In this document: positions 7,856 to 16,909 of the stretch, in pieces | Layout: every line of letters starts with the position of its first letter | Numbering within the stretch: position 1 is the first letter of the stretch | Assembly: GCA_002343505.1 (NCBI GenBank) | Contig: DDQZ01000077.1 | Coordinates: 14,797-78,796, forward strand | DNA from: Verrucomicrobiaceae bacterium UBA2429 | GTDB lineage: Bacteria; Verrucomicrobiota; Verrucomicrobiia; Verrucomicrobiales; Verrucomicrobiaceae | Direction of reading: 5' to 3' | DNA: 64,000 bases | The notes under the pieces: generated by a model | Database searches by the model: none | Told to the model about the DNA's origin: nothing | The model's input: only the letters and a program-made list of their open reading frames with translations | Position numbers and translations under genes: made by a program

Positions 7856-9223
7856 ATGTCATCCGCATCCAACCGCCGTCATTTCATCAAATCCGCCGCT
7901 CTCGGCGCTCTCGCCGCTCCAAACATCCTGCGCGCGCAAAACACGCCCCAGAAAATCCGGGTCGGCATTGTCGGCATCGGCGGCATGGGGGCCGGCGCGG
8001 TTCAGGCCTCATCCGGGGAGGAGATCGTGGCGTTCTGCGATGCCGACTGGCGTGATCTGGGCGCGCGCAGCGCCGCCGGCGTGGCGAAAAAACATCCGAA
8101 GGTGCCGAAGTTCACCGACTTCCGCGAGATGCTGGAGAAGAAGGGCGCGGAGATGGACGCGGTGCTCATCTCCACGCCGGACCACACGCATTTCGCCATC
8201 ACCATGGCGGCCATGCAGGCGGGCAGGCATGTCTTTGTTCAGAAGCCGCTGGCGCACAACATCTGGCAGGTGCGCACGCTGCAAAAGGCCGCCAAAAAAT
8301 ACGGCGTGCAGACGGTGATGGGAAACCAGGGCCACTGCTGGGAGGGCATCCGCCTCGTGCGCGAGTGGTTCGAGGCGGGTGTGCTCGGCGAGGTGCGCGA
8401 GGTGCATTGCTGGACGGACCGCCCGCTGGCGCACATGGGTTTTTTGAATCCGCAACCCACCGCCAGCCCGGCCGCCGAACCCGTGCCCGAGGGCGTGGCC
8501 TGGGACCTGTGGCAGGGACCCGTGGCCGCGCGCGACTACAACGCGCTCTACATGCCCGCGCGCTGGCGCGGCTGGTGGGACTACGGCTGCGGCGGCCTGG
8601 GGGACATCGGCTGCCATTGCCTCGACGCGCCCTTCTGGGCGCTGCGCCTCGGCATGCCTGAGAAGGTGGAGGTTTTGCATCAGGAGCCCGGCGCGCTGAA
8701 AAACTACACTGCGCCGAAGTCGCACATCGTCTATCACTTCGCCGCGCGCGGTGAGATGCCGCCGGTGAAAATCCACTGGTATGAGGGCGGCCTGCTGCCG
8801 GAAAAACTCCCCGGCATGGAAAAAGACCTCCCTGGCAACGGCATGATCATGAAGGGCAGCCGCGAGACGCTCTTCTCCGACGGCATGAGGGTGCAAAGCC
8901 CGCAGCTCTGGCCGCGCGAGCGCATGACGCCCATCGTGGACCTGCTGCGCCGCAGGCCGCTGCCGCGCTCGAAGGCGGGCGAGCCCATCGGCGAGTTGTT
9001 CGACGCCATCCGCGGGGACATTCCCCATGCCGGCTCGCACTTCGACTATGCCTGCCCGCTCACCGAGGTGGTCAATGTGGGCGTGCTCGCCATCCGCGCG
9101 GGCAAATCCATCGAATGGGACGCCCCCGGCATGCGCGTGAAGGACGCGCCCGAATTCGATGCATGGATCAAGGAGCCGGTCCGCGACGGCTGGAGCTACG
9201 GAGAGGACCTCTGGCAAGCGTGA
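7856..9223 (+). CDS. Exported Gfo/Idh/MocA family oxidoreductase
   Basis: A 455-residue NAD(P)-dependent sugar-type oxidoreductase. The chosen ATG gives a Tat-like leader (NRRHFIKSAALGALAAP) followed by a Rossmann fold beginning VGIVGIGGMGAGAVQ. VLISTPDHTHFAITMAAMQAGRHVFVQKPLAHN is the conserved second strand with the EKP-type motif written QKP. DYGCGGLGDIGCHCLDAPFWAL holds the G-D-H cluster of the catalytic domain. Related exported proteins are abundant in Verrucomicrobia and Planctomycetes and are thought to act on oxidised or unusual sugars in the periplasm. An earlier in-frame ATG at 7781 would mask the Tat signal and is rejected. Confidence 0.9.
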   Translation: MSSASNRRHFIKSAALGALAAPNILRAQNTPQKIRVGIVGIGGMGAGAVQASSGEEIVAFCDADWRDLGARSAAGVAKKHPKVPKFTDFREMLEKKGAEMDAVLISTPDHTHFAITMAAMQAGRHVFVQKPLAHNIWQVRTLQKAAKKYGVQTVMGNQGHCWEGIRLVREWFEAGVLGEVREVHCWTDRPLAHMGFLNPQPTASPAAEPVPEGVAWDLWQGPVAARDYNALYMPARWRGWWDYGCGGLGDIGCHCLDAPFWALRLGMPEKVEVLHQEPGALKNYTAPKSHIVYHFAARGEMPPVKIHWYEGGLLPEKLPGMEKDLPGNGMIMKGSRETLFSDGMRVQSPQLWPRERMTPIVDLLRRRPLPRSKAGEPIGELFDAIRGDIPHAGSHFDYACPLTEVVNVGVLAIRAGKSIEWDAPGMRVKDAPEFDAWIKEPVRDGWSYGEDLWQA

Positions 9224-9239
9224 TCACCCCAACGCCCGC

Positions 9240-10109
9240 ATGATCCTCCGTCTCTGCCTCATCGCGCTGCTATGCTGCGCTCATGCCCGCGCGCAGGAAA
9301 TCCGCCGCATGCCGCTTGTGCTCACCCAGGGCGGCACGCCGGAGCAGCCCGCCGTCTTTGATGGAAAAGGCATGGTCATAGACCTCGGCATTGACATCAC
9401 CGGACTCGAATGGGCGCGCGACGGCGATCTGTGGACCTCGCGTGGTCCTTTGCCCGGACACCCGCCCGTGACGGACACGCAGCGCGCCGGACTCTTCATC
9501 GAGGAGATCCCCCTGCGCATCATGCGCGACCGAGCCGCCGAACAAGAAAGCGGCGAGCCTGGCAAAGTCATCCACGCCGCGCCGGACACGCTCAAGCCCT
9601 GCGAGATGACCTGGACCACCGACGGCTCGCTTTGCTTTCGCTGGCCTGCCGGCAGGTCCCCTGGCACCGCGCGCATCATCCAGCCGCCCGCAAAGCTAGC
9701 GAGCTGCGTCGTCATCGCCTGCTCGCACATCACAGTCAGGAACATCACCGCGATGCACGCCGCGAACGATGGCTTCAACATCCACGGTCATCGCGTTGGC
9801 ATCCGCCTCGAAAACGTGAAGGCATTCTCCAACGGCGATGAAGGCATCAGCGCGCATGAAACGGTGCGGATGGATGTCTTCGACTCCGAGATCGCCTGGA
9901 ACGGCTCCGCCGCTGGCGGTGTCGCCGATGTGAACGACAGTGTGACGACCTACACGAACTGCGAGCTGCATCACAACGTGAACGCCGCCTTCTTCTTCGA
10001 CGGCAAACATCACCGCGTCACCAACTGCCTCATCCACCATCAGGACAAGGACATCGTCATTCGCGGAGATGCCGTGGTGGAGCAGTCCGGCAATGTCTGG
10101 CGCAAATGA
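9240..10109 (+). CDS. Secreted right-handed beta-helix protein
   Basis: A 289-residue exported protein with a signal peptide (MILRLCLIALLCCAHARA, cut after AHARAQ). From about residue 155 the sequence breaks into short beta-coils typical of pectate-lyase-like helices: SHITVRNITAMHAANDGFNIHG, RLENVKAFSNGDEGISAH, MDVFDSEIAWNGSAAGGVAD, TNCELHHNVNAAFFFDG, VTNCLIHHQDKDIVIRG. Such proteins often bind or cut acidic polysaccharides. No catalytic motif is certain. It follows the oxidoreductase by 16 bases on the same strand. Confidence 0.75.
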   Translation: MILRLCLIALLCCAHARAQEIRRMPLVLTQGGTPEQPAVFDGKGMVIDLGIDITGLEWARDGDLWTSRGPLPGHPPVTDTQRAGLFIEEIPLRIMRDRAAEQESGEPGKVIHAAPDTLKPCEMTWTTDGSLCFRWPAGRSPGTARIIQPPAKLASCVVIACSHITVRNITAMHAANDGFNIHGHRVGIRLENVKAFSNGDEGISAHETVRMDVFDSEIAWNGSAAGGVADVNDSVTTYTNCELHHNVNAAFFFDGKHHRVTNCLIHHQDKDIVIRGDAVVEQSGNVWRK

Positions 10110-10199
10110 GCCGCTCCCGCGCTCCATGAGCCGCGCAGTCTGTGAAAACGCCTCATTGAGTCTTGACGCCGCAAGCGCGGGCGGGGCATGATGCCCGTC

Positions 10200-11852
10200 A
10201 TGAAGCGAAACACACTCCGCCGCGCGGCTCCGGCATGGCCCGCACTTGGAAGGAAATGGCTGCTGGCCTGCGTCGCGGCGCCGCTGCTGGGCGCGGATGC
10301 GGCGCATGCGGCGGACCTCGACAGCATGAAGGCGGAGGCGCTCGAAAACGTCGGCTCGCGTTCGAAGCTGGTGCGCGAGATCATGGACAGCCTGTTTAGC
10401 TTTGCCGAGCCGGGTTTCCAGGAGTTCGAGACGCAGCGTTACCTCTGCGGAATCCTTGAGGACCACGGATTCAAGGTCGGGCGCGGAGTGGCCGGAATGC
10501 CCTCCGCATGGGTGGCGACGTGGGGCTCCGGCAAGCCCGTCATTTCTCTCGGCACCGATGTGGACGCGCTGCTCGGCATGTCGCAGAAACCCGGCTTCGC
10601 CGGCGAGGCGCCGCTGGTGGAGGGCGCACCGGGTCATGGCGAGGGGCACAACTCCGGCATGGCCGCCATACTGCCGGCGGCCCTGGCCGTGAAGGAGCTG
10701 ATGGAAAAACACAAGCTGCCCGGCACGCTGCACATCTGGCCCGGCATCGCCGAGGAACTGCTTGGCGGAAAGGCCCACTATGTGCGGGCGGGAGTGTTCA
10801 AGGATGTGGACGTCGTGCTTTTCGCCCATGTCGGCTCCAGCCTCTCGACCTGGTGGGGGGATCACCGCGGCAAGGCGCTGGTCTCGGTCGAATACCGCTT
10901 CGAGGGCGAGTCCGCCCACGCGGGCGGCGCCCCGTGGAAAGGACGCAGCGCCCTGGACGCTGTGGAGCTGATGAACATCGGCTGGAACTACCGCCGCGAG
11001 CACCTGCGCCCCCAGCACCGCTCGCATTATGTGATCACCGAAGGCGGCGGCCAGCCCAACGTGGTGCCGCACCGCGCCGCGGTTTGGTATTACTTCCGCG
11101 AGACGGATTACGACCAGGTCATGTACTTGTGGGACATCGCCAACCGCATCGCCGAGGGAGCGGCAAAAATGACCGACACCCGCGTGTCATGGCGCGTGCT
11201 CGGCTCCGCATGGCCGCGCTATATGAACCGCGCCCTCGCAGGCGCGCTTCACGCCAATATCCAGCAGGTCGGCATGCCGCGCTGGACGGAGGAGGACCAG
11301 GCGCTGGCGCGCGCCGTGCAGCGTATCGTGGAGGCGGGTGACCAGGGGCTCGTCACCAAGACCAGCTCCAAGCTCGAGGGTGTCGAACGCATCCCGGACG
11401 GCCTCAAACACGAGGGCGGCTCCGACGACATCGGCGATGTCTGCTGGACGGTGCCGACAGGGCATCTCTCACTGCCCTGCAACATCCCCGGCGTGACCAT
11501 GCACCATTGGAGCGCTGCCATCGCCATGGCCACGCCCATCGCCCACAAAGGCGCCGAGGCCGGCGCCAAGGTCTATGCGCTCACCATTCTCGACCTCCTC
11601 GCCAAGCCGGAGATCGTGCGCGAGTCGCGCGAATTTTTTGACAACGTGCAGGGCCGCATCCGCGCCTACACATCCTTCCTTCGTCCGGATGACAAGCCTC
11701 CCGTCTGGCTCAACCACGACCTCATGCAACGGCTGCGTCCCGCCATGCGCCCGCTTCATTTCGCCCCTTCCAAACACTCATCCTATCTCGATCAGTTGGG
11801 CATCTCCTACCCTTCACTCACACCCGCGGGCAATTCTTCGCCTGCGAAGTGA
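10200..11852 (+). CDS. Secreted M20-family amidohydrolase (AbgB-like)
   Basis: A 550-residue metal-dependent amidohydrolase/peptidase of the M20 family, close in pattern to AbgB and other aminobenzoyl-glutamate or N-acyl amino acid hydrolases. An arginine-bearing leader (NTLRRAAPAWPALGRKWLLACVAAPLLGADAAHAA) precedes the enzyme. SFAEPGFQEFET opens the domain; ISLGTDVDAL provides the first metal Asp, GHGEGHNSGM a His-containing metal loop, PGIAEELLGGKAHYV the EE pair, and HAGGAPWKGRSALDAVELMNIGWNYRREH the lid/dimer region with the typical H-A-G-x-P-x-x-G-R motif. Two ATGs four codons apart exist; the inner one is used. Confidence 0.87.
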   Translation: MKRNTLRRAAPAWPALGRKWLLACVAAPLLGADAAHAADLDSMKAEALENVGSRSKLVREIMDSLFSFAEPGFQEFETQRYLCGILEDHGFKVGRGVAGMPSAWVATWGSGKPVISLGTDVDALLGMSQKPGFAGEAPLVEGAPGHGEGHNSGMAAILPAALAVKELMEKHKLPGTLHIWPGIAEELLGGKAHYVRAGVFKDVDVVLFAHVGSSLSTWWGDHRGKALVSVEYRFEGESAHAGGAPWKGRSALDAVELMNIGWNYRREHLRPQHRSHYVITEGGGQPNVVPHRAAVWYYFRETDYDQVMYLWDIANRIAEGAAKMTDTRVSWRVLGSAWPRYMNRALAGALHANIQQVGMPRWTEEDQALARAVQRIVEAGDQGLVTKTSSKLEGVERIPDGLKHEGGSDDIGDVCWTVPTGHLSLPCNIPGVTMHHWSAAIAMATPIAHKGAEAGAKVYALTILDLLAKPEIVRESREFFDNVQGRIRAYTSFLRPDDKPPVWLNHDLMQRLRPAMRPLHFAPSKHSSYLDQLGISYPSLTPAGNSSPAK

Positions 11853-11942
11853 CGCCCCGTTCTCGTGCGTCGGTAATCCGCGCGCGGCATGGTCATCTCA
11901 TCTGACCAGAAAACCACATTGCGGAAGATTCGTGTTCTAATC

Positions 11943-14900
11943 ATGCCCCGCCGAAACCTTCTCCGCCTCTTAGCCTGCCTCGCCTTCCCCGCCTGGGACC
12001 TCTATGCAGCCAGTCCGATTCCAGTCGTCGATCTTTCCCAGGACACCGCGCGCCATGTCATCATCGCGCAAGGCACGGCGGAGGTTTATCAGGGGCATCC
12101 GACGACGCTGCTGATGCCGGATGGCAAAACGATGTTCTGCGTGTGGACACACGGCCACGGCGGCACGGCGGGGCCGCTGAAGCGCAGCGATGACGGCGGC
12201 AAAACGTGGAGCGAGGAACTGCCGGTGCCGGAGAACTGGTGGAAGGTCAAAAATTGCCCGGCGATCTATCGCCTGACCGATCCGCAGGGTGTGGCGCGGC
12301 TCGTCGTGTATGCCGGTCAGGGGCTGGATGGCACGATGCAGCAGTCGGTTTCCACCGACGAAGGCAAAACGTGGTCGCCGATGCAGAGCAACGGCCTCGT
12401 GTGCGTGATGCCCTTCTGCACGATCCTGCCGGTGGAGAGCGGGAAGAAGCTCATCGGCCTCACCAACATCCGCCGGCCCGGCGAAACGAAGGATCCGCGC
12501 TCGAACATTGTCACGCAGAGCGAATCGACCGATGGCGGACTGACGTGGAGCCCGTGGCGCATTCTTGTCGATCTCGGCGCTCTGGTGCCCTGCGAGCCGG
12601 AAGTCGTGCGCTCGCCAGACGGGAAACAACTGCTTTGCCTCATGCGCGAAAACATCCGCACCGAGCCCGCGCACTTCATCACCAGCGATGACGAGGGCAA
12701 GACGTGGTCAGAGGTGAAATCGCTGCCGTCCGGATTGCACGGCGACCGGCACAAGGCGGTGTATGCAAAGGACGGCAGGCTGGTCGTCACCTTCCGCGAC
12801 ATGGGCAAGGACAGCCCCACGCGCACGCATTTCGTCGCGTGGGTCGGAAAATACGAGGACATCGGCAGCGGCAGAGACGGCGAATACAAAATCAAACTGC
12901 TGCACAGCCACAAAGGCAGCGACTGCGGCTATCCGGGCCTCGAACTGCTGCCCGATGGCACCTTCGTCGCAACGACCTACATCAAGTATCGCCCCGGGCC
13001 GGAACAGAACTCGGTGGTGAGCACACGCTTCACGCTCGCGGAGACGGACAAGGCGGAAAAGAGTACCGCAGCAGCCGCGAAATCCAAAGCGCTCGGCATC
13101 GTGCTCGATGATGACGCGGCGGAATACACCGGTGCATGGAAAGTGGGCGAGAAGTTGCCTTCGCTCGTCGGCTCGTCATATCGACACGATGATCGCGCGA
13201 AGAAATCGGCCGCAGCGGCCAAGTTCACGCCGGAGATTCCAGCGGATGGCAAATACGAGGTTCGGCTGCTTTACGTTCACGCCTCGAATCGAGCGCAAAA
13301 GGCTCAAATCACGATTCGATGCGCCGATGGCGAAAAAGTGGTTATGCAGGATCAGCGAGCGCCCTGTCTCGAAAACGGCATTCCACGCTCACTGGGCGTT
13401 TTTAGCCTCCAAAAAGGTAAAACGGTCATCCAAATCTCCAACGCGGGCGCGGACGGCTATGTCGTCGTCGATGGCCTGCAACTCGTGCCGGAGGCCGAGG
13501 CCATCGGCGAGCGCAACACCCGCGCTGATGCGGGTTTTCCGGTAAAAATGAGCGCCGCGCCTGCGCCGGTGAAAATCCCGCCACCGATGCTCTTGAAGAG
13601 CGCTGCCAAGCCGCAAGACGTGGATGGCAAGTCGTATGACCTCGTCGTCATCGGTGGAACGCCCGGCGGCATCGCGTGTGCAGTGCGTGCAGCACGTGAG
13701 GGTTTGAACGTGCTGCTCGTGAACCACACGCAGCACCTCGGCGGCTTCGTCACCAGCGGCGCGGGCGGCTGGGAGGCACCGTATGATGGGGCTCGCTCGC
13801 CGATTTATGACGAGATGCTCGCCAAAGCCGCGGACTACTATCGCAAAACCTATGGCGAAGGCTCATCACAGCACATCGTCTCGCTGCCGAGCAAGACCAG
13901 CCGCGCACACATCGACCGTCCGAAGATCGAACCGCGTATCGCGGAGATGCTTTTCAATGAGATGGTCGCGAAGGAGAAGACGCTCACCGTTCTGCTCGGC
14001 CACATCGTCACGAAAGCGAAACGCGATGGAGCCTTGCTGAAAAGCGTCACGCTCCAAAGTAGTCATCACTCTCCGAGTGATGAGTCCCCCATCACCGTCT
14101 CCGCCAAAGTCTTCGCAGACGGCATGTATGAGGGCGATCTCATGGCCGCAGCAGGCGTGAAGACGCAAATCGGTCGCGAATCCCGCGCGCAATACGGCGA
14201 GAAGCACGCCGGCGTCATCTACACGCAGGAACGCCACAAGGAACCCGGCCAGCGCGGTTTCCCCAAAGCTGCCGACGAAGGCACGCTGAACATCCGCTAC
14301 AACAGCCACGCCACCGCCGACATTGTCGAAGGCCCGCAGAGCGGGGAGGCCGATGGCAGCGTGATGGCCTACAACTACCGCCTCGTCCTCACACGCGATC
14401 CAGCGAATCGAATCATGGTGACGAAGCCCGCCAACTTCGATCCCGCCATCGCCAAGCAGGCCATCGGTGGGGGCTTCGTGCCAAACCTGCCGAACAAGAA
14501 GGTCGCGTGGAACGGCGGACGGCTCATCGGCCCGCAAAACGAGTATCCCGGTGCTGACTGGCCCACGCGCGAGGCCATTTCAAAACGCTACCTCGACGCG
14601 ATGCTCATGCGCCTCTGGTGGGTGCAAAACGATCCCGAAGCGCCGGAAAAGGATCGCAAACAGTTCGCCGGATATGGACTCGCCGCCGATGAGTTCCCCG
14701 ACAACCACCACGCGCCGTATGAAATCTACGTCCGTGAAGCCCGGCGGCTCGTTGGCCGTTACGTCTTCAAAGAGCAGGACAACATCATCGCCGAAGGCAT
14801 CGCCCGCACACCGATTCATTCCGACAGCATCGCCATGACCGACTGGCCGGTCGATTCCGTCGCCTGCCTGCCGCGCAAAGCTCCCGGCGGCAACACCGAC

Positions 14901-15455
14901 GGCATCCTCTTCCTCGGCGAAGAATCACGGCCCGCTCAGGTGCCCTATCGCTCCATCCTCGCGAACGAAATCGAGAACCTGCTCGTCCCGGTCGCCATCA
15001 GCGCCTCCCATGTCGGCTGGGGCAGCATCCGCCTCGAACCCGTCTGGATGCAACTCGGCGAAAGCGCCGGTTTCGCTGCCGCACTCGCTGTGAAAACCCA
15101 AACAACGCCAACGAAGCTCGATCCCGATGTATTGATCCGCAAACTCGCCACGAGCCGCATGATGCTCTCGTTCTTCAACGACGTCGATGTCGCCTCGACT
15201 GATCCGCAAGTAGCCGCCGCGCAGTATTTCGGCACGAAGGGCTTCTTGGCGAGTTACGATGCCAAACTCGACGAACCGCTCACCGAGGCGGTAAGGGTCG
15301 AGTGGGAGAAAGGCTTCGCAGAACTCCAAAAAGGCACGCTGGAGCCGATGCAGCTCGCGAAAGCGGTGAATGCGGCTGAAGCGCAGGAATCGCCAGCAAC
15401 GAAAGAGAGCAGACGTGAAGCGATTGTTACAGCGTGGAAATCCCTGGTCCCATGA
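11943..15455 (+). CDS. Sialidase / golvesin-like / FAD-dependent oxidoreductase fusion protein
   Basis: An exported 1170-residue protein of three parts. Residues about 20-375 are a six-bladed sialidase-type propeller with repeated Asp-boxes (SDDGGKTW, STDEGKTW, STDGGLTW, SDDEGKTW), family GH33-like. Residues about 385-520 match the golvesin C-terminal/Xly carbohydrate-binding-like domain (YTGAWK, YRHDD, FTPEIPADGKYEVRL, NAGADGYVVVDGLQLVP). Residues about 562-1170 form an FAD-dependent oxidoreductase: YDLVVIGGTPGGIACAVRAA with the dinucleotide-binding turn, and further C-terminal FAD-contact segments (SHVGWGSIRLEPVWMQLGESAGFAAALA). The leader is MPRRNLLRLLACLAFPAWDLYA. An in-frame ATG 54 bases upstream is rejected as it would bury the signal. 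The three modules exist separately elsewhere; the fusion implies joint action on one glycan substrate. The substrate is unknown. Confidence 0.88.
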   Translation: MPRRNLLRLLACLAFPAWDLYAASPIPVVDLSQDTARHVIIAQGTAEVYQGHPTTLLMPDGKTMFCVWTHGHGGTAGPLKRSDDGGKTWSEELPVPENWWKVKNCPAIYRLTDPQGVARLVVYAGQGLDGTMQQSVSTDEGKTWSPMQSNGLVCVMPFCTILPVESGKKLIGLTNIRRPGETKDPRSNIVTQSESTDGGLTWSPWRILVDLGALVPCEPEVVRSPDGKQLLCLMRENIRTEPAHFITSDDEGKTWSEVKSLPSGLHGDRHKAVYAKDGRLVVTFRDMGKDSPTRTHFVAWVGKYEDIGSGRDGEYKIKLLHSHKGSDCGYPGLELLPDGTFVATTYIKYRPGPEQNSVVSTRFTLAETDKAEKSTAAAAKSKALGIVLDDDAAEYTGAWKVGEKLPSLVGSSYRHDDRAKKSAAAAKFTPEIPADGKYEVRLLYVHASNRAQKAQITIRCADGEKVVMQDQRAPCLENGIPRSLGVFSLQKGKTVIQISNAGADGYVVVDGLQLVPEAEAIGERNTRADAGFPVKMSAAPAPVKIPPPMLLKSAAKPQDVDGKSYDLVVIGGTPGGIACAVRAAREGLNVLLVNHTQHLGGFVTSGAGGWEAPYDGARSPIYDEMLAKAADYYRKTYGEGSSQHIVSLPSKTSRAHIDRPKIEPRIAEMLFNEMVAKEKTLTVLLGHIVTKAKRDGALLKSVTLQSSHHSPSDESPITVSAKVFADGMYEGDLMAAAGVKTQIGRESRAQYGEKHAGVIYTQERHKEPGQRGFPKAADEGTLNIRYNSHATADIVEGPQSGEADGSVMAYNYRLVLTRDPANRIMVTKPANFDPAIAKQAIGGGFVPNLPNKKVAWNGGRLIGPQNEYPGADWPTREAISKRYLDAMLMRLWWVQNDPEAPEKDRKQFAGYGLAADEFPDNHHAPYEIYVREARRLVGRYVFKEQDNIIAEGIARTPIHSDSIAMTDWPVDSVACLPRKAPGGNTDGILFLGEESRPAQVPYRSILANEIENLLVPVAISASHVGWGSIRLEPVWMQLGESAGFAAALAVKTQTTPTKLDPDVLIRKLATSRMMLSFFNDVDVASTDPQVAAAQYFGTKGFLASYDAKLDEPLTEAVRVEWEKGFAELQKGTLEPMQLAKAVNAAEAQESPATKESRREAIVTAWKSLVP

Positions 15456-15752
15456 TGTGGCTTTTGTCTCAATGAAGCGTCATGCCATTTTTCGCCAGAC
15501 TAAATGCCAGTCGCCAGATCTGCCACCTGTCTCACTCTCATTGTTGTCAGCGGCAGGCTGCTGGAAGAATCCAGTCGCAACCCCTTGCAAATTCGTTGGC
15601 AAGGCAAAAGCGGCGTTGCTTCGTTTGGTCTCGCAAGATAAGAATCACAGGAAAATGCCGCATCCCCACTTCACTTTTACTAGCGAACAAACCGCCGTGC
15701 ATTCCGCCCGTCGTCAGTGCGATGAATTGTTCGCGCAAAACACCTGCTGTTG
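15456..15752. other. Non-coding stretch upstream of the ABC-3C operon
   Basis: About 300 bases without a convincing gene. The sequence is less GC-rich than the flanks and shows no long inverted repeat, tRNA or integrase remnant that I can recognise. It marks the left edge of the accessory island and must hold the promoter of the ABC-3C genes. I could not identify a clear -35/-10 pair. Confidence 0.4.
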
Positions 15753-16670
15753 ATGGACCCTCATGTCTCGCATTCGTATGAGAAAGATTTCGAAATCGCT
15801 TTTCTGCGAGCGAAGGGAGATGCATTTCAAACGTTCTTCGAACAGTTGATGGGCCGGGCTTTCAGGGCGGATTTCATGGCGTGTCGTCCATGGGGGAACG
15901 TGGGCGACAAGAAGAACGATGGTTTCTTGAAATCCGACCGGCGTTTGTTTCAAGTGTATGCGCCGAACGACATGACTGCGGCGGAAGCGATAAATAAAAT
16001 CACTGAGGACTTCGCTGGTGCCCTGAAGCATTGGGGAGCACATTTTGACAAATGGTCGTTCGTCCACAATGCCTACGATGGACTGCCGCCCCATGTGCAT
16101 CAGTTGCTACTGGAAACAGAACGCAAAAACCCAGGAGTGAAAATTGAGCCTTGGTGTTTGGAAGAACTGCGAGTTGTTTTCCGCAGACTCTCACTGGATG
16201 ACCTTCGGTCGTGGTTCAACTACATGCCTCCGACGATGAGCGAGCAAGCGAGCATTGGCTTCGAGGAGATTCGCATTGTGCTGGAGGACATCGCGGCGCG
16301 GGTGATGCCCGCAAACCATCCTGTGATGAGCGTGGACCCTAGCAAGCTACGCGCGAATCGTCTTTCGGACAGCGTGCAAGCGCTCCTCACTGCCGGGATG
16401 GCGAAGACCCCACTCGTCAAACGGTTCTTCGATGAGTGGCACGCGCCGACCTACGGCGAACGTATGGCAAAGGCCTTCACCACCCACTACCAGGAACTTA
16501 AATCCAGTTCGCCGCCGCTGCATCCAAACGAAATTTTCCACGAGCTACAGCAATGGACTGGGGGTGAAAAACCGAAATCTTCGGCTCAGCTCGCCGCTGT
16601 GCTCGCTGTCCTCGCTTATTTCTTCGAACGGTGCGACATCTTTGAACCCGCTCCAAGCCCAGCACTATGA
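15753..16670 (+). CDS. ABC-3C system effector-type protein with restriction-endonuclease-like N-terminal region
   Basis: A 305-residue protein, first gene of the ABC-three-component operon. Residues about 10-145 contain FFEQLMGRAFRADF, then RPWGNVGDKKNDGFL (45-59) and LFQVYAP (65-71). This order, an acidic G-D-K-K-x-D-G loop then a strand ending Q-x-Y, looks like a degenerate PD-(D/E)xK nuclease core; that is a structural guess. Residues about 165-300 would be the C-terminal domain that ABC-3C effectors carry to join the complex, with a helical FHELQQWTGG segment. In the ABC-3C class (described by Krishnan and co-workers in their ABC ATPase classification) the effector is switched by the ATPase during phage or plasmid invasion. 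The stop overlaps the next ATG (ATGA at 16667). Confidence 0.72.
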   Translation: MDPHVSHSYEKDFEIAFLRAKGDAFQTFFEQLMGRAFRADFMACRPWGNVGDKKNDGFLKSDRRLFQVYAPNDMTAAEAINKITEDFAGALKHWGAHFDKWSFVHNAYDGLPPHVHQLLLETERKNPGVKIEPWCLEELRVVFRRLSLDDLRSWFNYMPPTMSEQASIGFEEIRIVLEDIAARVMPANHPVMSVDPSKLRANRLSDSVQALLTAGMAKTPLVKRFFDEWHAPTYGERMAKAFTTHYQELKSSSPPLHPNEIFHELQQWTGGEKPKSSAQLAAVLAVLAYFFERCDIFEPAPSPAL

Positions 16671-16909
16671 TTCTGCCATCAAAACATCTCTCCGAGCGAC
16701 GCGCGCTGCTCACCGTAGGGAGTGAGATTCTGGGGCTGCTTGACCGTCCTCGAACGGTTTCATCCGTCTGGGAAGAAGTCAGAGGCGGCAAGCAGGATAG
16801 AAACCGTCGTCTGTCCTACGACTGGTTTGTGCTCGCGCTCGATTTTCTGTTTCTCATAGGGGCTGTCCGCTTGAGTGATGGTTTACTCACGAAATCACCC
16901 TCCGCATGA
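16667..16909 (+). CDS. ABC-3C system middle component
   Basis: An 80-residue protein lying between effector and ATPase, overlapping both by ATGA (starts 16667, ends 16909). The sequence ILPSKHLSERRALLTVGSEIL, then VSSVWEEV and YDWFVLALDFLFLIGAVRL, matches the small 'middle component' of ABC-3C systems as I remember it (the MC6 type: a short winged-helix-like adaptor with a DWFVLALD motif). These adaptors link the ATPase to the effector. The assignment to the exact MC family is from memory and should be checked with a profile search. Confidence 0.75.
   Translation: MILPSKHLSERRALLTVGSEILGLLDRPRTVSSVWEEVRGGKQDRNRRLSYDWFVLALDFLFLIGAVRLSDGLLTKSPSA

Noticed and set aside
8009..9217. Minus-strand open frame over the Gfo/Idh/MocA gene
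   Set aside because: Shadow frame; the plus strand carries the Rossmann and QKP motifs.
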